From: Solicoccozyma terricola
Lineage: Eukaryota; Basidiomycota; Tremellomycetes; Filobasidiales; Piskurozymaceae
DNA: 64,000 bases
NCBI GenBank assembly: GCA_001600875.1
Contig: BCLD01000023.1
Coordinates: 239,133 to 303,132, forward strand
Reading direction: 5' to 3'
Of this stretch, positions 1-11,282 are shown piece by piece (the first letter of the stretch is position 1; each line of letters opens with the position of its first letter). The translations under genes and the position numbers were made by a program. The notes below the pieces were generated by a model, which ran no database searches, was not told where the DNA came from, and saw only the letters and a program-made list of their open reading frames with translations.

Positions 1-3000
1 AGGACTTGCGAGGTGTGGACAGATGGCCTGACTAGTGTTGTGGCCGTGTACCCGCACCCACAACAGCCCATGGTGCTTGACAGATCGATAGGTACATTAG
101 CGGATGATAAAACCGGTGTAACAACACAGATTGCACCAGTCGATTTTGAAGACCAGACTTATCTGCGAAGTTTCCACTTGAGAAAAAAGCTTGTTGTTAG
201 AAGCGCAAACACAATTGAATTGTCTGCATGACCATTACGCGGCCTTGAGCGACACCCGTCATGGTCTTGCGGATAGGATGTTATGTGCGGCTGGCGAAGG
301 ATCTTTCGCGGTAGTCACTGTGAAGGATACAATCAGGCAGAGTGGACTAATGCTGCGTAAAAGAGAGGGTGGTTTGTTCTGGAATGCGTAAGGCGGTCAA
401 GTAATTGTCGATAATGAGGGCCTGATCTTTGAGTTATGCCTCTTATCAATGACCGTCAAAAGCATGTGTGTAATGGTGCTGCACATCTTTACACTATATG
501 GTTATTGGGACAGTTGTGTATTTTCGAGTACACATCGCTGTGTATTCTTTTCGAACAGCTTGTTGTGCCAGCGAACAGGCCAGAGGCCAGTTTTCAAACC
601 AACTCGAGTGAACCCCGCTGATGCATTCATCCGTGCTGTATTGACGCGATGTCAAACCGTCGATGGACACTATTAGCGGGAGCCGTTGTTCGGTGAAAGA
701 AGGAAAGAAAAGGTGGAATGAAGCATGCAGATAAATCTTCAATGAATGTTCATTGTAAGTGCGTAAGTAGCTAACAATCAATAACGGGATCTCCTACCGC
801 TAGGGCGAAAAACTATCAATCTCAATTGCATTTCGCAGTTGTATATAAACCAAACTCTCCCCCGGATTAGTTCCCTATATTTCCTGTTAACACGGATCAA
901 TAGGAGCCGTGTTGCCACCGCGTACACCGAATGGCTGTTCCAATCTGCTGCTCGATTGTGATTTCTGGCGGGCATTAAAATTGAAAGGGTACAAGCCAGC
1001 AGTAGCAAGTGTCTCCTGCAGTCTTCCAACGCAGCGCCCCGGATATGCATTCCACGATTTATTCTGAATGATGATATGATATGGCTGCGTCGGGGGTTTC
1101 CTACGTTTGTTTACATTCTTTCCGCGGTTTGTTAATTCAAATCATACCGATCTACCGATCTTGACTTGACATGTTCATCGCAACGTCGCCCAACAAACCC
1201 GTACTACCAGCAACTTGACGACCTCTAGCCGAGCCGTCAACCAATAATGGCTACTAGTGTTACGTCCAGTGCACGCTGATCCCATACGTGCTGGCACAAT
1301 TTCCCGCTCGCGTCGAAGAAACAGTAGAGAATATATCAACTGGGGAGAAGGGTATTATGGGCGTGTAGAGCTCGCATCCGTGGTCGTTTCAACGTTCTCA
1401 CTTGAATGGTTCGGACGCATAGGTAAATGTGGGTCAATCGCGAATGGGAGAAGATCCTGTTTCGACGTCTTGGAACTGATGTTGGAGCTGAATCATCGTC
1501 ATCCGACCACGCCGGCGGTGTCATTTACAGCAATCCCTACCAGCTCTTTCGATGCGACCGACTTCAAACTCGTCAACGCTTCTCGATTACTGGCAGCTGT
1601 GACAAGCGTAGCATCTGATCAACGAAGACCGCCGAGGACGATGAGGTATAATCCAAGTCACCAGCTTTGATGGAGGGGGTGTCCTGGTTGGTAATGGCCT
1701 GTTCAGCTCTGCGTGGGCATTACAAAGCGTGTCCTACTCGTTCATCCGACCTAATGTCTGTCTGTCTCTCCACTCTGCTTTCACAGTTTCCAGAGTCCTC
1801 CATGCGTTCAATTACGATTCCCATGGTTGTTCTCCTCAATGGTGATGCTCGACCTGCTTTCGATCTGTATACTATCTGGCGACGTTCAACATGCAGGGGT
1901 GGGGTGGACTCAAGCAAAGCGACGACCTGAGAGGGATCATTGAGAACCAGTGGGTGAGTTGTGAACTCTGGACGAGGGACTTGCATTGATCAATATCCCT
2001 AACCTTTGTGCTCTTCTCTGTCCACTCTGGCGAAGCGTGCATAAAGATGTGCAGGTTATCATCATGTCTCACTCACTTGAATGTTGATAGAGCGGAACGG
2101 TGCCACGGTAGGCAGGTTACTGCGGCGTGGTCGGGTCATTGGACATATTGGATCTAACATATCATTTGCCCCTTTTACGACACGCATATTCGCAGATCAT
2201 GAATAAGCGCTAATCTGACCGACCGCAAAGCTTGTTCAGTAAGGTCACCTTCACCACCTGGTGTAGCTTGTCTGTGAGTTCAGACTGCGTGGGTGCTGCT
2301 CACACTATGGACCGACTGCAAAACAAGGGATTGACTTTCATTGTATTCAGGTTATTATACGATGTCTTGTTCTTATACGGTACGTCTAAGGGTACTCCTT
2401 GTCCTCGGAATATATATCTCACTCTGGCGTGATCACAGATGTCATACTATGCTTGATATTACTCGTCTCCTCACCACAATCTACAATCATCGTTCAGTTT
2501 CCTTGATACACAGTCGTCTACCCTAGAGACGCTCAATCGTTTTCCAATTCCTCGGCCACCTACATATCCCCCACCCCCTCGCTCTCCGAAGCCAGTCTGA
2601 GAGCATGAGTGGTCCGCAGCTGTAATCGACAGCTTGGCGTCTCCTTGCTACGCGACCCTGTTATACTTCGCTGCAGGTATCACGGATCGTACCATCAGTC
2701 AATTCGCTGTCAACAGACAACAGCACAACGGCATCATCAAAAGCCACATTGATCCTTGTCCTTGTGAGGAATCATTTCATTGCCGCGATGTGTGTTGGTT
2801 TCTCAGCGTGTCGAGGTTTTCTGGGCGAGGTTTTCTGTGCTTCCCAGGGCACCCGACGAGTATTTCGTGCGTTCTCCGTAATGGATCTCAGCGGTAGCGT
2901 GAGTCCCAGGCACCGAGGTAAGCATAGAGATGTTAGGTGTTTCGGACTCATCTGGTGAATAGTATGAAGGTCTGGATGCTTTATTCTCTTCGTTCCTGTG

Positions 3001-5327
3001 TGTTAGTGGTCGCGATCTACCCTCGCAATCTGTGAAGCTGACTTGGGCTTTCATGCAGATTCGTGGCTGGATTTTCTGTACGAGAACAATATACTGTAAC
3101 AAAGCAGATCAATATACCTGTCCGGGATCTCCGACATCAAACAATCAGGCACCACAGTCGAGTTCAGGATACTGGTCGGAAGAAACTTCACCATATGTGA
3201 CTAGAAAACAGCAAACCGACAGCTTTACACGCACAAGAGACTTCGCTTCGCGTCCGTGTCTGATGCAGTGGAAACCCCACGGCCACGTCAAACGCTGGAC
3301 AATGTCAGCCGATTTGGTTCGCCTTTTCTAAGTTGGTTGTACTGTCGGTTGTGTGACGACGACCGCCCACACCGAAGAATCGCTCAAGGATTCAAACGCA
3401 GTCAAATTTCATTCCACACTGCAACGAGGGATCCAGTACTTGGATCTTTCGTCGATACCAGGGCCCAGTGCTCTTGTAACATACTGATTCGCATTTTCCA
3501 TCGGGATTTGCACAAGACAGCGTCCCGATGCACCATTACAGTGCACCTCCGCATCGAAAATCGCTTCGTCGAGTGACAAACTCACTCCGGATCTAATATC
3601 CAGACAACCACATCATGCAGCACAACACTGAGCGATGATCGTCAACTACAGCCCTCGGTTGTGGAAATTACGACGACAAGCAAGCTGATATGGACCAGGC
3701 AGCTCCGAAGACGGGTACCCCTTTGCTTCCTGGTATCACGCAGCGACGGGCGATATCAATGCCAGAATGGCGGGCAGATAAACTCGACTTCCACGCAAGG
3801 CCGTCCCCTCTCCAAGTAACGTCCGATCGTATACCACGGTACCTACAAACCTGGAAACATGAAGATGGCCCACTCCAAACGCGCATAATCCTCATGTTGT
3901 TGGTGATGTTTTAGGTGGATGGATCGTTACTGGCTAAACTGCGAATATAGCTTCTGTTGCAGTGTACACCGACTTTTTTTTTAGACCATCGGAGTTCAAT
4001 GAAGGTATGTTCGCTGAGCAGCGACGTACGTGTCTGTCAACTTTCACCGCTTTCAGCTCCCAGGGTTGCTTTCGATGTTTCCGAGATCCTTGCCATCCCT
4101 TGGTCTCCACCGCAATCTACCGTTGGAGACTTAATTGCAGCCTGTAGGATTGAGGCTACGGAGGTCGAGGGATGAACGTCGAAGCGTGGCCTTTCGCCCA
4201 TTGCGCCATTCGAAGGCGTTCTACGCCAATGAGAAGGTGACTGTGGCTAGTGTGTCTGGCTGGTGAAGAGGCTGCTGACGATAGTCGTTCATCCTATACA
4301 ATTACTGACCACCCTTCCATCTAAGTCTTTTGACTGGGGTGAAGCGGCGATATGACAAGTTTCATTATCTCGATGGAGAGACACAATGGGAGACCCGACG
4401 GTGACATGGGGACGTTAAAGCGGTGAAAGGTGTAGGACAGCGGTTTCGAAATCCAGGGAGAGTGCACCAGTACGAGCGGCCGTGCGTTACTTACTATCCA
4501 AGACGTCATCTGGAGTGTGCTTCGGATCAGCAGCGTCTCATGCGACCTTTCCGGTGGGAAGGGGAGTGCGTAGATGAAGACAGCAGACGAGGACGACGTG
4601 CGGATGGTGACTCGCTGTCAGAAGAGATCTAACCGAATCAAAACGCAACTCGGGTGCCATTTATTATAACATCATGATCCCCGCCATTCGCTGATATTTC
4701 GCTCTCTCGTACTCTCTCAGCCGCTGCTGGAGGTTCTGTTGATTGAATGAAGCACAAGTGGTCTTCAAACCAGCGTAGAATGGCGCCGCCAACCAACCAA
4801 CGAAAGGTGCTCGAGCGTAGACTGTACAACAGGCAGGTGGGTCCTCCTCCGCCTCAGCGCCGAAGGAGGGCCTTTCGGATACGGTACGAGGATAAGTAGG
4901 GAAGATGACGGATTTGGCAGTTTCCGAATGGATGAGGGTTGTTCAGTTCAGGGAGGCAGGCACCCAGGCAGACAGACTGGCACCGATGGCACCGAAGGGC
5001 ATTGAGGTATGGGCCCGATGCGAGGAGAACGACGTAGGCTGGAAGGAATAGCTATGCACCACGGTATTGACCTATGTTTCAACCATTGCTCGGTTCTGTA
5101 CTATCTCCTCACGGATGAGGTGCTGACCAGACCCGGCCCGATATCCTCTACAATAGGAGATGCGAGGTAGGAGAGATATGAGCATGCTCCCCGTCTATGA
5201 AGCGACTCCTGAAGTCCTTTATTTCTTATCCTTCCCATCCAGTGCTCTTCACCACTCAACTTGAAAACACTTTGTGAGCGCAAAATCCGCTGTAGCACAT
5301 CACATCGTACTGTCACAAACGACCAAG
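1..5327. other. Region without a recognisable gene
   Basis: Only short, mutually overlapping open stretches are present (none above about 140 codons) and I recognise no protein family in any frame. A few pieces look exon-like. One is 1390-1640 on the plus strand, which is open in two frames and followed by GTATAA; another is the open stretch at the very left edge (13-231). Several GTGAGT-type donor sites are scattered through. The region could hold an eroded gene or a long noncoding interval upstream of the myosin-like gene. I cannot assemble a gene model, and I saw no RNA gene, terminal repeat or tandem array. Confidence 0.5.
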
Positions 5328-5629
5328 ATGAACGTCTCTAGGCCACTATTCACCGATCCGCTCTCCACGACAATCCTCAACCCCACTCCTATCCAAGTTC
5401 GCGAGAACCCAACCATTGGCTCCCTGCCGCCCTCCACTCAGGACATGGCGAGTGCTTGTATGGGTCTGGGTACGACTGCTGGGAGTATGGTTGCAATAGC
5501 TAACGCTACAAACGCAGATCATCCTGTTGGCTATCATTACGCTGCCGACCGTGATGGGGCTGAGGGCATCCAACTCGACGGCTCCCACGACGTAAGTGTC
5601 CTCCCCATCCATGCCTCCTCTTCCGTTCA

Positions 5630-5662
<33 letters not shown>

Positions 5663-8600
5663 AGAGAAATGTTAACGCGACGGGTTTGGACCCTTCTTTT
5701 CCTTTTTTCTTTCATCTTCCCCCAAACGCTCTCCGCAGACATCTCCTGCCGATGATCTCAGCGCGGTGAATGGGATATCAGAAGATGGGATGGTGGAGTC
5801 GCTGGAGAGGCGATACGTAGAGGGGATGATATATGTCAGTCAGGCTGGTCCGCCCGCCCCCCTTCTATCAGGCTTGTGGCAAATGGACTTGTCGATATCT
5901 GACGGGACCCCACGAAACCTCGGTTTGAAACCTTACCCAGACAAACTCCGGGTAAGTTGTCACGGCAATCATGTCATATGTCTTCTTGCTCAAACGCTGA
6001 TGGCATTGCTGTCTATGTCTCTTTGTCTGTCTGTCGTGGATGTCCCGCTCGCCCGTCAAATGTTGTTCCTGTCCCGTCCCTGGATCCTCGTCCGATCCAC
6101 ACTCACCACCTCTGGCAACAACATCCTAATGTTCTGGCTCCACCGTCATCACCTTATCGACCCCGCAGACCCGTTCTGATCGCCATCAACCCGCTTCAAC
6201 CCATGCCGTCTCTATACACATCTTCCATCCTCGCTGAAATCGCTTCGACGTCCGGTTTCGCCACTTCGAGTTCCACCCTGGAATCATCTCGAGGTCAGGC
6301 ATTGTCGCCAGCTCGACATCGACCACATATATACACCATCGCTCAACGCGCACTCTCGCTGCTGTCCTCATCCACTGTGCAGACCATCATCGTCACGTAG
6401 GTTCACGGATCCCCGCGGATTATATCCTATGTCTGCATCCCAACAACCCATTCATTCAATGCAGCTAACCAACACCTACATCCCACTAGTGGCCAGTCAG
6501 GCGCAGGCAAAACTCAAGCGACGAGGTTGATATTGAATTATTACGTCAACGTACTTGCTGGCGGTGGCGACGTCAACTCAGCACCATCACTACAACAGCC
6601 TCGTCCCGGGAACATCGCCCACCTCGTTTCCGCCGCGACTCCAATCATCGAAGTATTCGGCAACGCCACCACGTCGAGGAATGGCAACTCTTCGAGATTT
6701 GTGAGTGGGCCGGGTTGAGGGTGGAAGGCTCTCGCCGTGCGCGCTGACCATTTCCCAATATCCAGTCCTCTGTACTCACGTTGTCGCTGTCCGGAGATGG
6801 TCTCGACTCCTGCCATCGCCAAACCTCGATGGCGCACCCGCTGCACAGTCTCAACGACATCCCAACGACTCCCACCACCACAAACACCAACACCACCCAC
6901 CCTGCCCGACTGACCTCTGCTCGCCTGATGACCTGTCTCTTCGAAGCTTCCAGGGTGACTCATCCCCCACATGGCGAGAGATCGTTCCATGTTTTCTACG
7001 GATTGGTGTGTGGGATGGACGATTGGACGGTGCGGTTTAGAGGTGAGCTGGATGTCAGCATGCTGACACTATGACACTGTTGACTCCTTATCCTGCTGCC
7101 GCTACTACGCCTGCACTTTCCAGAACAAACCGCGCTATCATCATCCCTTTCCTCGTACCACCTCACACGGTATTCCAGGTCCAATTCCAACGGGAATAGA
7201 GATGGAGCTGCAGATGGGAACGACGCTGGCAGTGGAATAGATGATATGAAGTTGTGGAGAGACGTACTGGTATGTCAGCCTCCTTTCCTTGGGGGCAAAT
7301 CGAATATGTTCGCAGGATGTCTTTACTGAACCTGGAATCACTTGCCATATCGTTCCTGCTGGACTTCGGCCATGTATCGTGACCTATCGTCTCCCGTCAC
7401 TACCACCTTTACGCTCAAAACCTACGCTCACGCCACTTCTGTACCACTCGCATGGCTTATTCCATTCACCGTGTCCTCCCATCTGTCTTCCACCGAACGG
7501 TCCATGCGTTCTACGTCACTCCCTCATCCACCCCCGCTGTCCCCTTTATCCCTTGTCTTCCCATTCACCCCATCCATACGTTGACGCATATTCATCATTC
7601 CATCATTCCATCCTCCCGCCATTTCGTACTTCCGTTGTCCTCTACCAATCAGCTCTCCTTCCGACACCTCTCCCTCACCTCCTCCCAACAAACACTTCTC
7701 TTCCTCCCTATCGCTGCTATCCTACATCTTTCCAATGTTAGAGTCGGTTCTTCACATCTCCAGGCCCAAGGTCACGGTCACGGCGAAAGGAAGAACGCTG
7801 CCGGAAAGAAGGAGGATAAACATGGCTCCGGATGTGCTTGGCTGGATATTCACTCTTTGGATGCGCTGAAAAAGGCTTGCGATATCTTGAATCTCGCTCA
7901 CGGTCTCGATCTCGACGTCGTTCGGGTGCGCACCCACGACCACTACCCTCCCATCGACCCTCAAACCTTCTCCCAACATATCTTAACCACCACTCGACAC
8001 ATCCGCGGCGAATCTATCACCTCTCCACGGTTGCCGTCGGAGGCGCAGGCGGAGGTGGATGGGTTCAGTCGGTTTCTGTACGAGGATTGTTTTGCAAGGG
8101 TGGTGGGAGTTGTTAATGCAGTCCTGGGGCCTAGGAGTGCGGGTCCAAGGGTACGGGAGGCTGGCAAAAGTGTGGAAGAGCAGGACAAGCCGGAGGAGGC
8201 CGAGTGAGTTCCAAAGCGGGTTCGCTGGTGAAAGCTGGCGGTACACAAATCGCTGATGCTCTCTGTCGTTCGGCACCTTCTGTTTAAATCCCGGAACTTA
8301 TCATCTCACCACTCATCATTATCTCTCAAAACCCTTCCTATCGTTCCATCAAAAGTATCCGCCAAATCAACATTATCGATATAGCAGGGTTTGAGAAATT
8401 CGGTGCGTCGTATCGCCTCTTTCAATGATAGACCCGAGGGAGGAGCCTCCGAGTAATCTGCATTGTATCTGACAGGACTTCCCTCTTCCATCTTCATGCG
8501 CAGAAACAAATGGTCTCGGTCAACTGTTGATCAATGACCTGAATGAGAGGGTCGTGAGTGGTCGTGTTCCCTTTTCTCGCTGTGATCGCTTAAAGTGGGA

Positions 8601-11219
8601 GGAATTATGGGCGTCGGGATGTGTGGCGGGCTGGGTATCGTTGCTGCAGAGACGGCGAGCCTCGAATGTGCGACAGTCGCGCACGACCGTATCTCGACGC
8701 CCATTCGAAGATTGGCCTGGAAGGGGTGGGCGAGGTTGCGACTGGCCCAGCGTTGTGATCGGAGCGATAGGAAGCCAATGGAATGCTGGATGATGATAAA
8801 CAATCTCCAGCCGGCAGTTCACTCGATGACAAGATGGATGATGGAGCGGCACGAAAGTAGGGTCTCCAATGGTCAGGGGCAGAGAGCGATTCCTGCAGGT
8901 ATAGAGAGATGTGACCACGCTCATCAATCGACCACGTCGAGCGAATGAAGAGGAATGCCACCGAAAAAAGACGGTCACGAGCAGACGCAATGTCGTACTC
9001 GCAAGGTGACTGGCATAGTAGCGAGTCGCTCGCTTCTACAACGGAATCGGATGGTGTTGCGTTTTCGACTGTTTAATTTAGAGTAACACCACAATTGATC
9101 TTATACACTACCCCCTCTTCCACTCTCGTTCCATTTCCTCTTCTCCATCTGTGATCGATCTTCCCACACCCGCTTCTCGGTGACTCTTCGGTGGTCGCTG
9201 GGTGGACGGACCTGCAGCAAAATGTAAGCACGAACTCCTCAACTCCTAACCCACCGTCCTTCCCGCCTGACCGAACCATTGGGAGCAGCTTTTCAATGAC
9301 CAGATGATCCGCAAGGAAGTCGATCTTTACGCGGCCGAAGGCATCGCCCTTGCGCATACCATCACCGCACCCGACCTCCTGCCTACGATTCACACCCTCG
9401 ATCTGATCATCTCAAGAATATCCGACGCTTCCAAAGTGAACAGTAGCGACCTGACCTTACTGCAGAACCTGCGGGAGCTTTGCAAGGAGTATCCAGATGC
9501 GAGGATCTCTTTTCCGCATCACAAAGCGTCGGTCTCGTCGTCTTTACTACCCTCATTTAGCCTAACGCATTATGCGGAGTCAATCACGTACACCATCTAC
9601 GACTGGGTGATTCAAAATATGGCCCAGGTCAATGAAGAATTGAAGAGGATGGCTTTGGCGGCGCTATACAACGAAACTATCCGGCAGAAAGACCCCTCCG
9701 CCGGCATTTCATCTTCCTACACCTCCTCCTCTATGCTGAGCAGACGCCATCGTGGTGAACTCACATCACTATGCAGCTTCATATCTTCCGCGGACACCCA
9801 CTTCATCCGATGTATTCTACCAAACTCGGATAAACTCCCAGGGGTGATCGACCGCCAGATGATGGTCGACCAGCTCCGCTCGAATGGTATTCTCCAAGCG
9901 ATTCTCATAGAACAGATGGCTTTCCAATCCCGATTACCCATCGGTGATTTCGTCGAGAAGTACTGGAAAGCATTCGAGGATGTTGCCGGAAGATTCCAGG
10001 GTGTCTCGGAGACTGCACAGAAGATCCTGGAATCGTTGGATGTCCAAATCTCAGACTGGGCGATCGGCAAGACGCTCGTCTTCCTGCGACACAATGTAAC
10101 GGATCTATTAGAACGCCACTATATCGTCTGGGAGGAAGTAGAGCGAAAGAAAGGCGACGCCGCCACCGCGGCACTCGCTCACATCCAGCAAGAAGCTATG
10201 AGCAAAGTCGAAGCCCTCAAAGTCACATCGGAGGACCTTGCATCAGCTCGCGAGTCACTGCAAATCGCAAACAGCGACCGTGACGCCGCTCAATCCGCCC
10301 TGAAGGTCGCTCAAGCTACAATCGCAGAGCTTCTTCATGCGAATGAAGGGGTGGAAGCGAGTCTGCAAGTCACGGCTGAGGCATTGGCAGCAACCTCAGC
10401 CACCCTGATGGCGACAACTAAAGATCTCCTGATTGCCCGGGTTGATACTCGAACTGCCAACGAGAAAATCGCGGACCTGGAATCGCAGCTTGAAGGAGCC
10501 CAATCGAGTTCAAGAAGCTGGCCATGGCAAAAGCAGGGGAGGGAGAGGTCGCGATGTTGCTCGAGACGTCGTCTGTCGAAGGATTCAAAGTGCAAGACCT
10601 CACTGATCGCCTGTTGGCCGCGGACGACACAATTGCTAGATTGTCTGCTCAAGCAACTGCGAGCGAAATGACGATATCGACTCTTTGGGATGACTTTGCA
10701 TCGGCAACGTTGCGAGCAGATGAAGACTGTTTACTGCTGAAAACTGCGCTCACTGCCGCTCAAGAGGATCACACGCACACGCTAGAAAATGCGATCATAT
10801 TGCTTGAACGAGCTCGGGAAGAAAGGGCAGACACTGGCAAGGACAAGGTGGACAAATCTGCGGATGAACGATGGGAAAGGGAGCAGAGGCGATGTGATCA
10901 AGTTTTCGTCCGCGAACTGTGGGAATTTGTGGAAGAGGAAAAGCTGCGTCTCAAGGACAAATTTGGGAAGCTGCGCCGCATCGAGGTAACGGAGCTAGAA
11001 CGGAAGCTCAACAAATTGATGGGTACAGTCGCGGACCTGAACAGTCGGAACGAAAGTTTGGAGACACGGCTCGAAGCAAAGGACAGCGCGATAGGGATGC
11101 TGAAGGAGTCCGCGGTCCGATCAGTGAAAGCACTGGAGGCAGCAGAGGAACATCTGCAGAAATTTCAGGAACGACTCGACCTGGCGGCGAGGGTGTCTTG
11201 TAGGAGCCCAAAGAGGTGA
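5328..11219 (+). CDS. Myosin-like motor protein A with coiled-coil tail
   Basis: Divergent myosin heavy chain, expected to be an actin-based ATPase. My exon model is 5328-5591, 5739-5834, 5941-5951, 6169-6396, 6490-6700, 6766-7042, 7124-7269, 7653-8203, 8356-8402, 8504-8553, 9218-9223 and 9289-11219. Landmarks: IYTNSGPVLIAINP leading into the motor; P-loop GQSGAGKT (about residue 201; the usual Glu is Gln); switch I ending NSSRF (about 270) but without the usual following Gly; switch II DIAGFEKF (about 603); actin-interface HFIRCILPN (about 800); and QLRSNGIL. The converter ends VFLRH, and no IQ light-chain motif follows. The remaining roughly 350 residues are a coiled coil. The coiled-coil frame changes near 10494-10515, so one base seems to be missing there (mutation or sequencing error). 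The start ATG at 5328 gives an N-terminal region of about 100 residues. Intron positions match motor B at 41.8-45.4 kb exactly. It is not fused to a chitin synthase. Confidence 0.85.
5631..5660 (+). repeat. Poly-A tract (A30)
   Basis: A run of thirty adenines lies in the first intron of motor gene A (intron 5592-5738). It is followed by a pyrimidine-rich stretch and a CTCCGCAG acceptor. It has no coding role. The length is likely polymorphic and prone to sequencing error. Confidence 0.9.
5941..5951 (+). other. 11-nt microexon of motor gene A
   Basis: The sequence ACAAACTCCGG is preceded by an acceptor (TTACCCAG) and followed by the donor GTAAGT. With the phase-0 end at 5834 and the exon starting at 6169, it encodes T-N-S-G and gives IYTNSGPVLIAINP, the canonical myosin head motif. 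Direct joining of the flanking exons would break the frame. Motor gene B has an 11-nt exon at the same place (42350-42360). Confidence 0.85.
9218..9223 (+). other. 6-nt microexon of motor gene A
   Basis: CAAAAT (Gln-Asn) sits between an acceptor (CCTGCAG) and the donor GTAAGC. It fills the two-residue gap in NERV-QN-LFND, which matches the usual myosin spacing NEKLQQLFN. The upstream intron is 664 nt, far longer than others in the gene. Motor B has CAACAT in the same position with donor GTACGA (44177-44182). Confidence 0.8.
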
Positions 11220-11282
11220 ACGAATGGAAGCGTTCAGGGAATTGTTATTAGCCATTTGACGATATATTACACACTCATGAAT

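Noticed and set aside
1257..1670. Gene on the 137-codon open frame
   Set aside because: No ATG in good context, no homology recognised, and a second frame over the same bases looks equally coding-like.
8520..8990. Nested minus-strand gene in the long intron of motor A
   Set aside because: The 156-codon frame competes with several overlapping frames of similar length on both strands and shows no recognisable motif.
5328..11219. Myosin-chitin synthase fusion
   Set aside because: Class V/VII fungal chitin synthases carry a myosin head, but here the head is followed by coiled coil and a stop, with no cytochrome-b5-like or glycosyltransferase part in either gene.
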